Assembly (NCBI RefSeq): GCF_008086345.1
Contig: NZ_CP043006.1
Span: forward strand, 3,284,032-3,348,031
Direction: 5' to 3'
DNA: 64,000 nt
DNA from: Chitinophaga sp. XS-30
GTDB lineage: Bacteria > Bacteroidota > Bacteroidia > Chitinophagales > Chitinophagaceae
Shown here: one piece after another, positions 9,231 to 16,820 of the stretch
How the letters are laid out: the number at the start of each line of letters is the position of its first letter
Numbering within the stretch: the stretch's first letter is position 1
The notes under the pieces: generated by a model
Told to the model about the DNA's origin: nothing
What the model saw: the letters and a program-made list of their open reading frames with translations, nothing else
The model's database searches: none
Program-made: the position numbers and the translations under genes

Positions 9231-9986
9231 ATGAGAACATTCAAAAAAGACAGCCTGGACGTACAGGTGTATGAAGACCGGCAAACGATGGGCCGCGAGG
9301 CCGCGGCACTGGTTGCAGGGAGGATTCGGGAACTGCTGGCGGCACAGCCGGAAGTGAATATCATTTTCGCGGCGGCCCCCTCGCAGAACGAATTTCTGGC
9401 CACGCTGGCGGAAACGGTGCTGGATTGGGGCAGGGTCAATGCTTTTCATATGGACGAGTACATTGGCCTGGATCCCTCGGCCCCGCAGCTTTTCGGCGCT
9501 TTCCTGGACCGTGCCATCTTCGGAAAGGTACCGTTCAGGGCCGTGCATTATATCAACGGCAATGCGCCGGATATCGCCGCGGAGTGCAGGCGTTACCGTG
9601 CCTTGCTGGAACAGCATCCCGCGGATATCGCCTGCATGGGCATCGGGGAGAACGGTCACCTTGCCTTCAACGACCCGCCGGTAGCGGATTTCAATGACCG
9701 TTACCTGGTCAAAACAGTAGGGCTGGAAGAAGCCTGCCGAGCGCAACAGGTGAATGACGGCTGCTTCGCCCATATCTCCGATGTGCCGGCATATGCCATC
9801 ACCCTGACCATCCCCGCGTTGATGGCCGCCAAATATATTTATTGCATGGTGCCAGGCCCCACAAAGGCGAAGGCCATAAAAGACACGCTGACAGCGGAGA
9901 TCAGCGAAAAAGTACCGTCCACCGCGCTCCGGCGCCACAAACAGGCGGTATTGTTCATCGACGCGAAAAGCGGAAGCCTGCTGTAG
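9231..9986 (+). CDS. nagB: Glucosamine-6-phosphate deaminase/isomerase (NagB family)
   Basis: ATG 9231 gives 251 residues, close to the NagB length. The motifs FHMDEYIGL near residue 72 and GIGENGHLAFNDPP near 137 match the NagB active-site loops (usually MDEYVGL and GxDGHIAFNEP). The C-terminal TIPALMAAKYIYCMVPGPTK also fits. The family converts glucosamine-6-phosphate to fructose-6-phosphate and ammonia, completing the route begun by NagA. Several loop residues differ from the classical enzymes (GENG for GxDG, NDPP for NEP), so another 6-phospho-amino sugar is possible. Confidence 0.82.
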   Translation: MRTFKKDSLDVQVYEDRQTMGREAAALVAGRIRELLAAQPEVNIIFAAAPSQNEFLATLAETVLDWGRVNAFHMDEYIGLDPSAPQLFGAFLDRAIFGKVPFRAVHYINGNAPDIAAECRRYRALLEQHPADIACMGIGENGHLAFNDPPVADFNDRYLVKTVGLEEACRAQQVNDGCFAHISDVPAYAITLTIPALMAAKYIYCMVPGPTKAKAIKDTLTAEISEKVPSTALRRHKQAVLFIDAKSGSLL

Positions 9987-10023
9987 CGCGCCGGTATTCC
10001 CGTTTATGAAAAACTGCCTGCTT

Positions 10024-11391
10024 ATGGACAGAAGAGGATTTGTGAAAAATACCGGCTTGCTGGCCATGTTATATCATTTACCGCAAAGCGGGTGCAAGGA
10101 ACAACGTATGAAAATGATCAAAGTGACCGGAACGGATGCGCAATTTGAACGTGAGCCGTTGAAAGGGCGTTTCGGATTCAAAGGCGGTTACCTGACAGAG
10201 CTGTGGCAGACCGTTGCCCGCCTGCAGTCGGACTCCGGCGCCACCGGCACCGGCATCGCCACGCAAAGCGTTCTCTATGCAGATGCGGAGCTGTTCGCGG
10301 ACAATACGGAAGCCGGCGGCAATGCTCTCATGTTCGTACTGGTGAACGAAGCGCTGAAGTTCGTGAGGGACACGCCTTTTCGTGACCCGGTGGAGCTGCT
10401 GGACAGGCTCCGGCCGCTGGTGGACGCCGCCGGGCGGAGGATCACCGGGAAAACTTATCTGAACCCGAATTTCGTGTACAATGCGCTGGTAAGCATCGAT
10501 AACGCAGCCTGGCTGCTTTACGCGAAAGAGAACGGGCTGAGCAATTTTGATGAAATGGTCCCCTCACCATACCGTGATGCGCTTTCTTTCCGCAACAACA
10601 GGATCGCCATCATGTACCAGGTGTCTTACGACATGCCGGTCACCGACCTTGTTCATGCCGTTAAAGAAGGCTATTTCGTCATCAAGGTCAAAACCGGTTT
10701 TCCTGGTACGCAGGAAGAAATGCTGGCGAAAGACATGGCGCGGCTCACGGAAATACATCAGGCGCTGAAGGACCTCCGAACGCCGCACACACCGGACGGA
10801 AAGCTGGTGTACACGATGGATGCGAACGGGCGTTATGAAAACAAATCGCTCTTGCTGCGGTACCTGGACCATGCCCGGAACATCGGGGCGTTTGACCGGA
10901 TATTGCTGTATGAAGAACCGTTCGTGGAAATGAATAACGAGACCGTTGGGGACCTGGGCGTACGCATTGCGGCGGATGAAAGCGTGCATGATGTGGCGGA
11001 TGCACGGAGGAGGCTGGAGCAGGGATACGGAGCTCTTGTGCTGAAAGGCATTGCCAAAACCCTGAGCCAGTCCCTGAAAATAGCCCGTGAAGCCCATTTG
11101 AGAAATGTTCCCTGCCTGTGCGCGGACCTCACGGTGAACCCGGTGCTGGTAGACTGGCACAAGAACCTCGCCGCCAGGATAGCACCCTTCCCTGGCATTG
11201 GCATGGGCTTGATGGAAACGAACGGAGACATGAATTATGCGCATTGGGCGGAAATGAGCCGTTATCACCGCATGGCCGGAGCGCCCTGGATGGAGCGGAA
11301 GAACGGTGTTTTTACGCTTGATGCGGATTTTTACCGGCAGAGCGGCGGCATATTCGATGTACCGCCGCACTATGAAAGAATGTTCATCTAA
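10024..11391 (+). CDS. Enolase-superfamily (mandelate racemase/muconate lactonizing type) protein with a Tat-like N-terminus
   Basis: Start 10024 gives 455 residues beginning MDRRGFVKNTG, as in other Bacteroidota twin-arginine-type leaders; ATG 10006 is a possible alternative. The barrel carries a KxK pair (KVKTG near residue 220), metal ligands Asp (MDANGRY near 265), Glu (YEEPF near 296) and Glu (ADESV near 317), and a Lys on a later strand (LKGIAK near 339). This is the muconate-lactonizing/dipeptide-epimerase pattern, so it should abstract a proton next to a carboxylate. The substrate is unknown. Neighbours suggest an acid derived from an amino sugar or a peptide-linked sugar. Export is uncertain because the leader's hydrophobic stretch is short. 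Confidence 0.75.
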   Translation: MDRRGFVKNTGLLAMLYHLPQSGCKEQRMKMIKVTGTDAQFEREPLKGRFGFKGGYLTELWQTVARLQSDSGATGTGIATQSVLYADAELFADNTEAGGNALMFVLVNEALKFVRDTPFRDPVELLDRLRPLVDAAGRRITGKTYLNPNFVYNALVSIDNAAWLLYAKENGLSNFDEMVPSPYRDALSFRNNRIAIMYQVSYDMPVTDLVHAVKEGYFVIKVKTGFPGTQEEMLAKDMARLTEIHQALKDLRTPHTPDGKLVYTMDANGRYENKSLLLRYLDHARNIGAFDRILLYEEPFVEMNNETVGDLGVRIAADESVHDVADARRRLEQGYGALVLKGIAKTLSQSLKIAREAHLRNVPCLCADLTVNPVLVDWHKNLAARIAPFPGIGMGLMETNGDMNYAHWAEMSRYHRMAGAPWMERKNGVFTLDADFYRQSGGIFDVPPHYERMFI

Positions 11392-11406
11392 ACAGCATAT
11401 CATTCT

Positions 11407-12327
11407 ATGAACAGAAGAAATTTCGTCAGGAATATGGCCACTTCCGCATCGGGGATCATCCTCGGAAATGCCCTGGTACAGAATGCCGTGGCCGCAACAG
11501 CATCGCCTGCCGGTCCGGCGGACCGCATGAAGGAAGTGCTGCGTTACCGCAAGCTGGATGCGCATGTGCATCTGGGTCTTTCTAAAGATGGCCCGGAAGT
11601 GAATGTGGATTTTGCGGAGCGGCTGGGGATAGACCGGATGTTCATTTCCAAGCCCGTTACCAGCGGGCCGGCTACGCCGGATGATTTCAGGGCGGCCAAT
11701 GACGTCATCCTGAAAGCCATGAAACGTTACCCGGGCAAACTAACGGGAATGCTTACACTCAATCCTGCTTACCCGAAGGCATCCCTGGAAGAGATCAAAC
11801 GCTGCACCGGGGAGGGGATGACCGGTATAAAGGTGTATCACCAGGTGAAGATCAATGATCCTTTGTTCTACCCCGTCATCGAACGGCTTATTGATCTGAA
11901 AATGATCATGCTGATGCATGCCGAAGCTACGCTGGGGATTGCCGGTTACCGCATGAAATACGACCAGGGCATCAAGCCGAACGCTTCCCGCCCGGAAGAT
12001 TTTGTAGAGGCCGCCGCAAGGTATCCTGAAGCCATGCTGCAGTATGCCCACATCGGCGGCGGGCCGGATTGGGAATATGCCTGCAAGCTGCTAAAGAACA
12101 GTCCGAATGTGTACATCGATGTATCCGGCAGCAATAATGAGAACAATATGGTGGAGTTTGCCGTGAAATGTGTGGGGGCGGACCGGATATTGTTCGGTTC
12201 GGACAACATGTACTACCAGTCCGTCGGCAAGATCATCGATGCAAGGCTGACGGAAGAGGAGAAGCGGAAGATATTCTTTGATAATTATTACAACATCCTG
12301 AAAAAAGGCGGCTACCATGTTGATTGA
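11407..12327 (+). CDS. Tat-exported amidohydrolase (amidohydrolase_2 family)
   Basis: This 306-residue protein starts MNRRNFVRNMATSASG, a Tat-type leader ending near AVAATASPA. A TIM-barrel hydrolase follows with an HxH motif (LDAHVHLG near residue 51), His (LMHAE near 171), His (YAHIGGG near 214) and Asp (FGSDN near 264), the expected metal and catalytic set of the amidohydrolase_2 family. Members hydrolyse lactones or decarboxylate or deamidate small acids; the reaction here cannot be named. It shares 11 bp with the next gene, which encodes a second protein of the same fold, so the two are probably translated together. Confidence 0.8.
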   Translation: MNRRNFVRNMATSASGIILGNALVQNAVAATASPAGPADRMKEVLRYRKLDAHVHLGLSKDGPEVNVDFAERLGIDRMFISKPVTSGPATPDDFRAANDVILKAMKRYPGKLTGMLTLNPAYPKASLEEIKRCTGEGMTGIKVYHQVKINDPLFYPVIERLIDLKMIMLMHAEATLGIAGYRMKYDQGIKPNASRPEDFVEAAARYPEAMLQYAHIGGGPDWEYACKLLKNSPNVYIDVSGSNNENNMVEFAVKCVGADRILFGSDNMYYQSVGKIIDARLTEEEKRKIFFDNYYNILKKGGYHVD

Positions 12328-13102
12328 TATTAATGCCTACACCGGCCACTGGCCGTTCAAGCAGTTGCGGGACAACCATTGCGAAGGGTTGTTGGGGAGG
12401 ATGAAGGAATATGGTGTGGACCTCTCCGTTGTCACGAACCTGAATGGTATCTTTTACAAGAACACCCAATCCGCCAACGAGGAACTGTATGAAGAAGTGC
12501 GTTCCAAACGGGCGTACCGGGACCGTTTTCTGCCGTTTGCCATCATCAATCCCATTTATGCCGGATGGAAAGCTGATTTTCTGACCTGTGTGAAGGATTT
12601 CGGGATGAAGGGCATCCGGGTGTTCCCTAACTATCATGATTACACGATAGACGACCCTGCGTTGCTGGACCTGGTAAAGATGGCGCGTGACCATGATGTG
12701 CCCGTTGCGCTTACGATGCGGGTGGTGGATTCCCGGCAGCGCTCCTGGATGGACCTTGCTGCGGAATGGGCGATGAAAGATTATGTGCCGCTGGTGCAGG
12801 CCGTACCGGACGCAAAGTATATGATGCTGAACCTGAGCACCGGCATGGCGCTTTCCGCGGAGCAGGAAACTGTCCTGAAGAACGCGAATGTGCTTTTTGA
12901 TACCTCGGGCAGGCACATTACCCATTTCGCGAACGTGTACCGGCGTTTTGGAAAGGAAAAATTCGCCTTCGGATCGCACTTCCCGGTATTTGACTACTAT
13001 ACCGGCCTGCTGAGGATCGAATCGTTGCGCCCGGAGGAGGCAGAGGAAGCGGACAGAGCGCTTTTTTGCAGCGGCAATGCCCGGCGTTTCCTGAAGGTAT
13101 AA
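12317..13102 (+). CDS. Amidohydrolase-fold protein lacking the usual metal ligands
   Basis: This 261-residue protein has an amidohydrolase_2-like layout but no signal peptide. The N-terminal strand reads LIDINAYTGHWPF where the family normally has DxHxH. The usual later His positions read LTMRVV and MMLNLS, and the last strand reads FGSHFP instead of GSDFP. The metal site therefore looks absent or rebuilt. The gene overlaps the preceding active-looking homologue by 11 bp. It may be a cytosolic enzyme with different chemistry, a partner subunit or a pseudo-enzyme. The fold assignment is firmer than any activity. Confidence 0.68.
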   Translation: MLIDINAYTGHWPFKQLRDNHCEGLLGRMKEYGVDLSVVTNLNGIFYKNTQSANEELYEEVRSKRAYRDRFLPFAIINPIYAGWKADFLTCVKDFGMKGIRVFPNYHDYTIDDPALLDLVKMARDHDVPVALTMRVVDSRQRSWMDLAAEWAMKDYVPLVQAVPDAKYMMLNLSTGMALSAEQETVLKNANVLFDTSGRHITHFANVYRRFGKEKFAFGSHFPVFDYYTGLLRIESLRPEEAEEADRALFCSGNARRFLKV

Positions 13103-13160
13103 AGCACATTCTCGGGAAATGTCAAACCGCATTTTCCGGGACCGGTGAACAAGCGCTTAC

Positions 13161-13174
13161 CGGAAGCGTACCCG
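13161..13174. promoter_or_regulatory. Candidate LacI-type operator upstream of lacI
   Basis: CGGAAGCGTACCCG matches the ideal palindrome CGGGTACGTACCCG at 11 of 14 bases; its right half (CGTACCCG) is perfect. It lies 72 bp before the LacI start codon, so the regulator may control itself. This is the weakest of the three sites. Confidence 0.38.
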
Positions 13175-13246
13175 TAATTCATATGGGTATCCGCCAAAGG
13201 TTTCATAAATTAGGGCCGGGATTGTTGTCCATAACCGCTTAATGCT

Positions 13247-14320
13247 ATGAAATCATCAAAGAAAGAAAAGAATAATCAGCTTTCAGGTATCAAGGAGATC
13301 GCCAGGAGGGCCAATGTATCGATCGCTACAGTGGATCGTGTGATCCATGACCGGACGGGCATTGCGAAGAGCACCAAGGAGAAGATATTGAAGATCATCA
13401 AGGAGCTGAACTATCAGCCCAATATCCACGCCCGGCGGCTGGCGCTGGCCCGGCAGTTCCGCATCGCCACGCTCATACCCCTGCGCTCGAAGGAAACAAG
13501 CTTCTGGGAAGGGCCGCTCAAAGGTATTGAGACCGCATCCGCAGAGATCAGTCAATATGGTGTGGTGGTAGAAAAATTCTTTTACGATCAGAATTCCATC
13601 AGCTCCTTTCAGCAACAATCCCAGGCGCTGCTGAAAACCCGCCCGGACGGGCTGTTGTTCGCTCCGTCCTTCATGGAAGAATCCGTGCTTTTTGCACAGA
13701 AATGCCAGAAACTGCGTATTCCTTATGTGCTGATGGACTCCGACCTGCCCGTGGAAGGCAGCCTGGCGTACATTGGCCCCAATCAGCAGGCCAGCGGCAA
13801 CTTGTCCGCCCACCTGATCAGCTACCTGATCGGAAAAGATCAAAGCATATTGATCGTCAACATATCAAAGGAACTGGATGACCAGCATCACCTGCTCAAA
13901 AAAGAGGAAGGCTTCCGGAACTATTTCCGCACCCACCGCTGGGATAACCAGATACTGAAGATCAATATCAATAAAACCGATACCAGGTCGATCGAAAAAG
14001 GGCTGGCCACCATGTTCAAAGAACATCCCAATATCGGCGTGGTGTTCGTGACCAACTCCAGGGTGTCCAATGTGGCGGGATTTGTGGAGCAGCTGGACCG
14101 GAAGGTGATCCTGATCGGGTACGATTTCGTGAATGAGAATATTGAATACATCGAGAAAGGGGTGATCGACTTCCTGATCTGCCAGAAGCCGCTGGAGCAG
14201 GCGTACAAGGGCGTGATGGCCATATATCAGCATCTGGCCATTTCATCGCCGGTAGAAAAGGTCACTTTCATGCCGATCGATATCATCACCCGGGAGAATT
14301 ACCGGTTCTATAATTATTAA
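13247..14320 (+). CDS. LacI-family transcriptional regulator of the sugar locus
   Basis: This 357-residue regulator has an N-terminal helix-turn-helix (GIKEIARRANVSIATVDRVI, about residues 14-33) and hinge region (NYQPNIHARRLA), then a periplasmic-binding-protein-like sensor domain. The recognition helix reads TVDRVI rather than TVSRVL, a variant seen in other Bacteroidota sensors. Its position between the susC-nag-amidohydrolase genes and the oxidoreductase unit, and the related palindromes before all three, make it the probable regulator of both flanking units. It ends in a strong hairpin terminator. The effector is unknown, probably a sugar from the pathway. Confidence 0.88.
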   Translation: MKSSKKEKNNQLSGIKEIARRANVSIATVDRVIHDRTGIAKSTKEKILKIIKELNYQPNIHARRLALARQFRIATLIPLRSKETSFWEGPLKGIETASAEISQYGVVVEKFFYDQNSISSFQQQSQALLKTRPDGLLFAPSFMEESVLFAQKCQKLRIPYVLMDSDLPVEGSLAYIGPNQQASGNLSAHLISYLIGKDQSILIVNISKELDDQHHLLKKEEGFRNYFRTHRWDNQILKININKTDTRSIEKGLATMFKEHPNIGVVFVTNSRVSNVAGFVEQLDRKVILIGYDFVNENIEYIEKGVIDFLICQKPLEQAYKGVMAIYQHLAISSPVEKVTFMPIDIITRENYRFYNY

Positions 14321-14321
14321 A

Positions 14322-14345
14322 AACGGGGAAATCCCGTTCTTTTTT
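14322..14345 (+). terminator. Rho-independent terminator after lacI
   Basis: AACGGG and CCCGTT form a 6-bp stem around a GAAAT loop, followed by C and six T residues. It starts two bases after the lacI stop codon, and the operator of the next unit begins about 10 bp downstream. Confidence 0.8.
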
Positions 14346-14355
14346 GCTAATTTTT

Positions 14356-14369
14356 CGGGTACGTAAACG
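14356..14369. promoter_or_regulatory. Candidate LacI-type operator upstream of the oxidoreductase unit
   Basis: CGGGTACGTAAACG matches the ideal CGGGTACGTACCCG at 12 of 14 bases, with a perfect left half and a central CpG. It lies between the lacI terminator and the start of the next gene, about 24 bp before ATG 14394. Confidence 0.48.
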
Positions 14370-14393
14370 GAACCTGTGATCAAAAACAAAAGC

Positions 14394-15419
14394 ATGATGC
14401 AAAACAAACATCCAAGAAGGAATTTCATCAAACAGACATTATACGCCGGCCTCGGCGCAGGCGTGTTGTCGCAGCTGCCTTTGAGCGGATTTGCGGGCAT
14501 GGCGCCGGAAAAGGGCAAACGTATCGGGATCATCGGTCTGGATACTTCGCACAGCACAGCCTTTACCAATCTGTTGAATGATCCTGCTGCAGGGGACAAG
14601 TATAAAGGTTATACAGTGGTAGCCGCCTATCCCTACGGCAGCAGGGAGATCGAATCCAGTGCCAGCAGGATACCCGGTTACATAGCAACCGTAAAATCCA
14701 AAGGGGTGAAGATCGTTGATTCGATAAAAGCGCTGTTGAAAACAGTGGATGTTGTGCTGCTGGAAACCAATGACGGGCGCCTGCATAAAGAACAGGCGCT
14801 GGAAGTCATCAAAGCCGGCAAGACCATGTTCATCGACAAACCGGTGGCCAATGATATCGGAGACGCCATCGCCATTTTTGAAGCAGCGAAACAACATAAG
14901 GTCCCCGTTTTTTCTTCATCCTCACTGCGTTTCACGGAAGGCATTGAAGACATCCTGAGCGGCAAAAAGATCGGGAAAGTGCTGGCTGCGGATACCTTCA
15001 GTCCCGCCAAGCTGGAAAAAACGCATACAGATTTCTACTGGTATGGCATTCATGGCGTGGAAATGCTGTTCACCGCCATGGGTACCGGTTGCCAATCAGT
15101 CACCCGCTTTTACCAGGATGATATGGATGTAGTGGTAGGTGTATGGGAAGACGGCCGTATCGGCACTTTCCGCGGCACCCGCGCCGGTAAAGCAGCGTAT
15201 GGCGGCACCATTTTCGGGGAGACAGGGAATGCGGCCTTCGGGGCGTTTTCCTATCAGCGATTGCTGGAAAAGATCATTCCTTTCTTTGAAACCGGCCAGC
15301 CGCCTGTACGTGCGGAAGAAACACTGGAAATATGCGCGTTCATTGAAGCGGCGCAGAAAAGCAGGGAGCTGGGCGGCAAGCCGGTGAATATTGCGGAGAT
15401 ATTCCGTCAACATCAATAA
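14394..15419 (+). CDS. Tat-exported Gfo/Idh/MocA-family oxidoreductase
   Basis: Starting at ATG 14394 (or 14397; the GTG at 14376 adds only polar residues) gives about 341 residues. The leader HPRRNFIKQTLYAGLGAG is a twin-arginine signal ending near FAGMA. A Rossmann segment follows (RIGIIGLDTSHS near residue 45), then FIDKPVA near 149 with the conserved Lys and YGIHGVEML near 218 with the conserved His. The family oxidises or reduces sugar or cyclitol hydroxyls with NAD(P); exported members such as glucose-fructose oxidoreductase keep the cofactor bound. It heads a three-gene unit with a DegT-type enzyme and a ceramidase-like protein. Confidence 0.85.
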   Translation: MMQNKHPRRNFIKQTLYAGLGAGVLSQLPLSGFAGMAPEKGKRIGIIGLDTSHSTAFTNLLNDPAAGDKYKGYTVVAAYPYGSREIESSASRIPGYIATVKSKGVKIVDSIKALLKTVDVVLLETNDGRLHKEQALEVIKAGKTMFIDKPVANDIGDAIAIFEAAKQHKVPVFSSSSLRFTEGIEDILSGKKIGKVLAADTFSPAKLEKTHTDFYWYGIHGVEMLFTAMGTGCQSVTRFYQDDMDVVVGVWEDGRIGTFRGTRAGKAAYGGTIFGETGNAAFGAFSYQRLLEKIIPFFETGQPPVRAEETLEICAFIEAAQKSRELGGKPVNIAEIFRQHQ

Positions 15420-15429
15420 ACTATATCAC

Positions 15430-16791
15430 ATGGCAGCTAAAGGTATCGGTCGCCGTAATTTCATCAGCACCCTCACTGCCGCATCCATTGCGGGAATGGT
15501 GCCCTCCGGTGTTTTTGCCGCGCAGTCAGGGCGGCAGGCCGGTAAGCTGGCGGCACTTGGCGGTCAGCCTGTACGGCCCGCGTTCAAAAAATGGCCGAAG
15601 TGGCCGTATGTGGATGACCGGATGGTCGAGGAAGTGGTGAAAACGACGAAGAGCGGTATCTGGAGCAGGATACAATCGCCCGTGAACGGAGCCGTGGCCA
15701 GCTTTGAAAAGCAATTTGCCGGTATGACCGGATCGAAATACTGTATCGGCACCGGTTCGGGTACGCAGGCCCTGGCCATATGCGTGGAAGCGCTGGGCAT
15801 TGGTCCGGGTGATGAAGTGATCACTTCCCCTTATACTGATTTCGGGACGATCTCTGCCATTCTCACCAGCAGGGCATTGCCGGTACTGGCGGACCTTGAT
15901 GCGGATTCCTACCAGCTTGATCCGGCGGACGTCCGCAGAAAGATCACCCCGGCAACAAAAGCGATCATGCCGGTGCATATCATGGGATTGCCTGCGGATA
16001 TGGACGCGATGATGGAGATGGCGAAGGAGTTTAACCTGAAGGTCATCGAAGACGCCTGCCAGGGTGCATTAGCGAGGTATCGCGGCAGAGCGCTGGGTAC
16101 TATCGGGGACCTGGGCTGCTTTAGCTTCCAGGCCAGTAAATCCATTGCCTGCGGGGAAGGAGGCGCTATTGTCGGTAATGATGAATCGCTCATGGACCAG
16201 TGTTATACTGTGCATAATCATGGCACCAACAGGAAAGGCAAACATGTGGCCATCGGCCCCAAGAACCGGATGAATGAATTTGAAGCGGCTATATTAAACG
16301 GACAGTTGCCGACGGCCACCGAACGCTTTCGCCTGCGGAACAGGAACGCTGCCTACCTGACCTCGAAGCTGAAAGGATTCCCGGGACTTGTACCGCAGCG
16401 GCAGTACGCCGGCACGGAAAGCGGCGGCTATTATAACTACGCCATGTCCTATAAAAAAGAGCACTTCCATAACGCCACACGGCAGCAGTTCCTGAAAGCC
16501 CTTGCGGCGGAAGGGATTGCGCTGAGCCCTTATATCCCCAACGGCCTGCACCGCGAGCCGTGGATAGACCACATCCTGGAACTGGATGAATATAAAAAGA
16601 TGTTCCCGGCGGCGAGATTGCGGGAATACCGCGAGGCCGCCCGGCATCTTTCCGGTTGCGATCAGGTCTGCAGCGAGATGGTGGTGCTGCCGGGCTCTGC
16701 TGCACTGATAGCAGGCACCTCGGATATGGACGATGTTATCCGGGCTATCATGAAAGTACATGCGCACAGGGAGCAGCTAACATCGTTATAA
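15430..16791 (+). CDS. Tat-exported DegT/DnrJ/EryC1-family PLP enzyme (sugar aminotransferase type)
   Basis: ATG 15430 gives 453 residues beginning with GRRNFISTLTAASIAG, a twin-arginine signal ending near GVFAAQ. The rest is a complete DegT/DnrJ/EryC1 enzyme: GSGTQAL near residue 115, the Asp of VIEDACQGA near 207, and the PLP Lys in FSFQASKSIACGEGG near 237. Cytosolic relatives transfer an amino group from glutamate or glutamine to keto-sugars or keto-cyclitols. An export signal on this fold is unusual because PLP and amino donors are normally cytosolic. It follows the oxidoreductase by 10 bp, and the pair would suit oxidation of a hydroxyl followed by amination, or the reverse. Confidence 0.85.
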   Translation: MAAKGIGRRNFISTLTAASIAGMVPSGVFAAQSGRQAGKLAALGGQPVRPAFKKWPKWPYVDDRMVEEVVKTTKSGIWSRIQSPVNGAVASFEKQFAGMTGSKYCIGTGSGTQALAICVEALGIGPGDEVITSPYTDFGTISAILTSRALPVLADLDADSYQLDPADVRRKITPATKAIMPVHIMGLPADMDAMMEMAKEFNLKVIEDACQGALARYRGRALGTIGDLGCFSFQASKSIACGEGGAIVGNDESLMDQCYTVHNHGTNRKGKHVAIGPKNRMNEFEAAILNGQLPTATERFRLRNRNAAYLTSKLKGFPGLVPQRQYAGTESGGYYNYAMSYKKEHFHNATRQQFLKALAAEGIALSPYIPNGLHREPWIDHILELDEYKKMFPAARLREYREAARHLSGCDQVCSEMVVLPGSAALIAGTSDMDDVIRAIMKVHAHREQLTSL

Positions 16792-16820
16792 ATATTGTGA
16801 TAACATCTTTAACGCGGATC

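Noticed and set aside
13103..13160. Hairpin terminator after the second amidohydrolase
   Set aside because: ACCGGT/TACCGG and AAGCGCTT repeats exist but no T tract follows; not enough for a terminator call.
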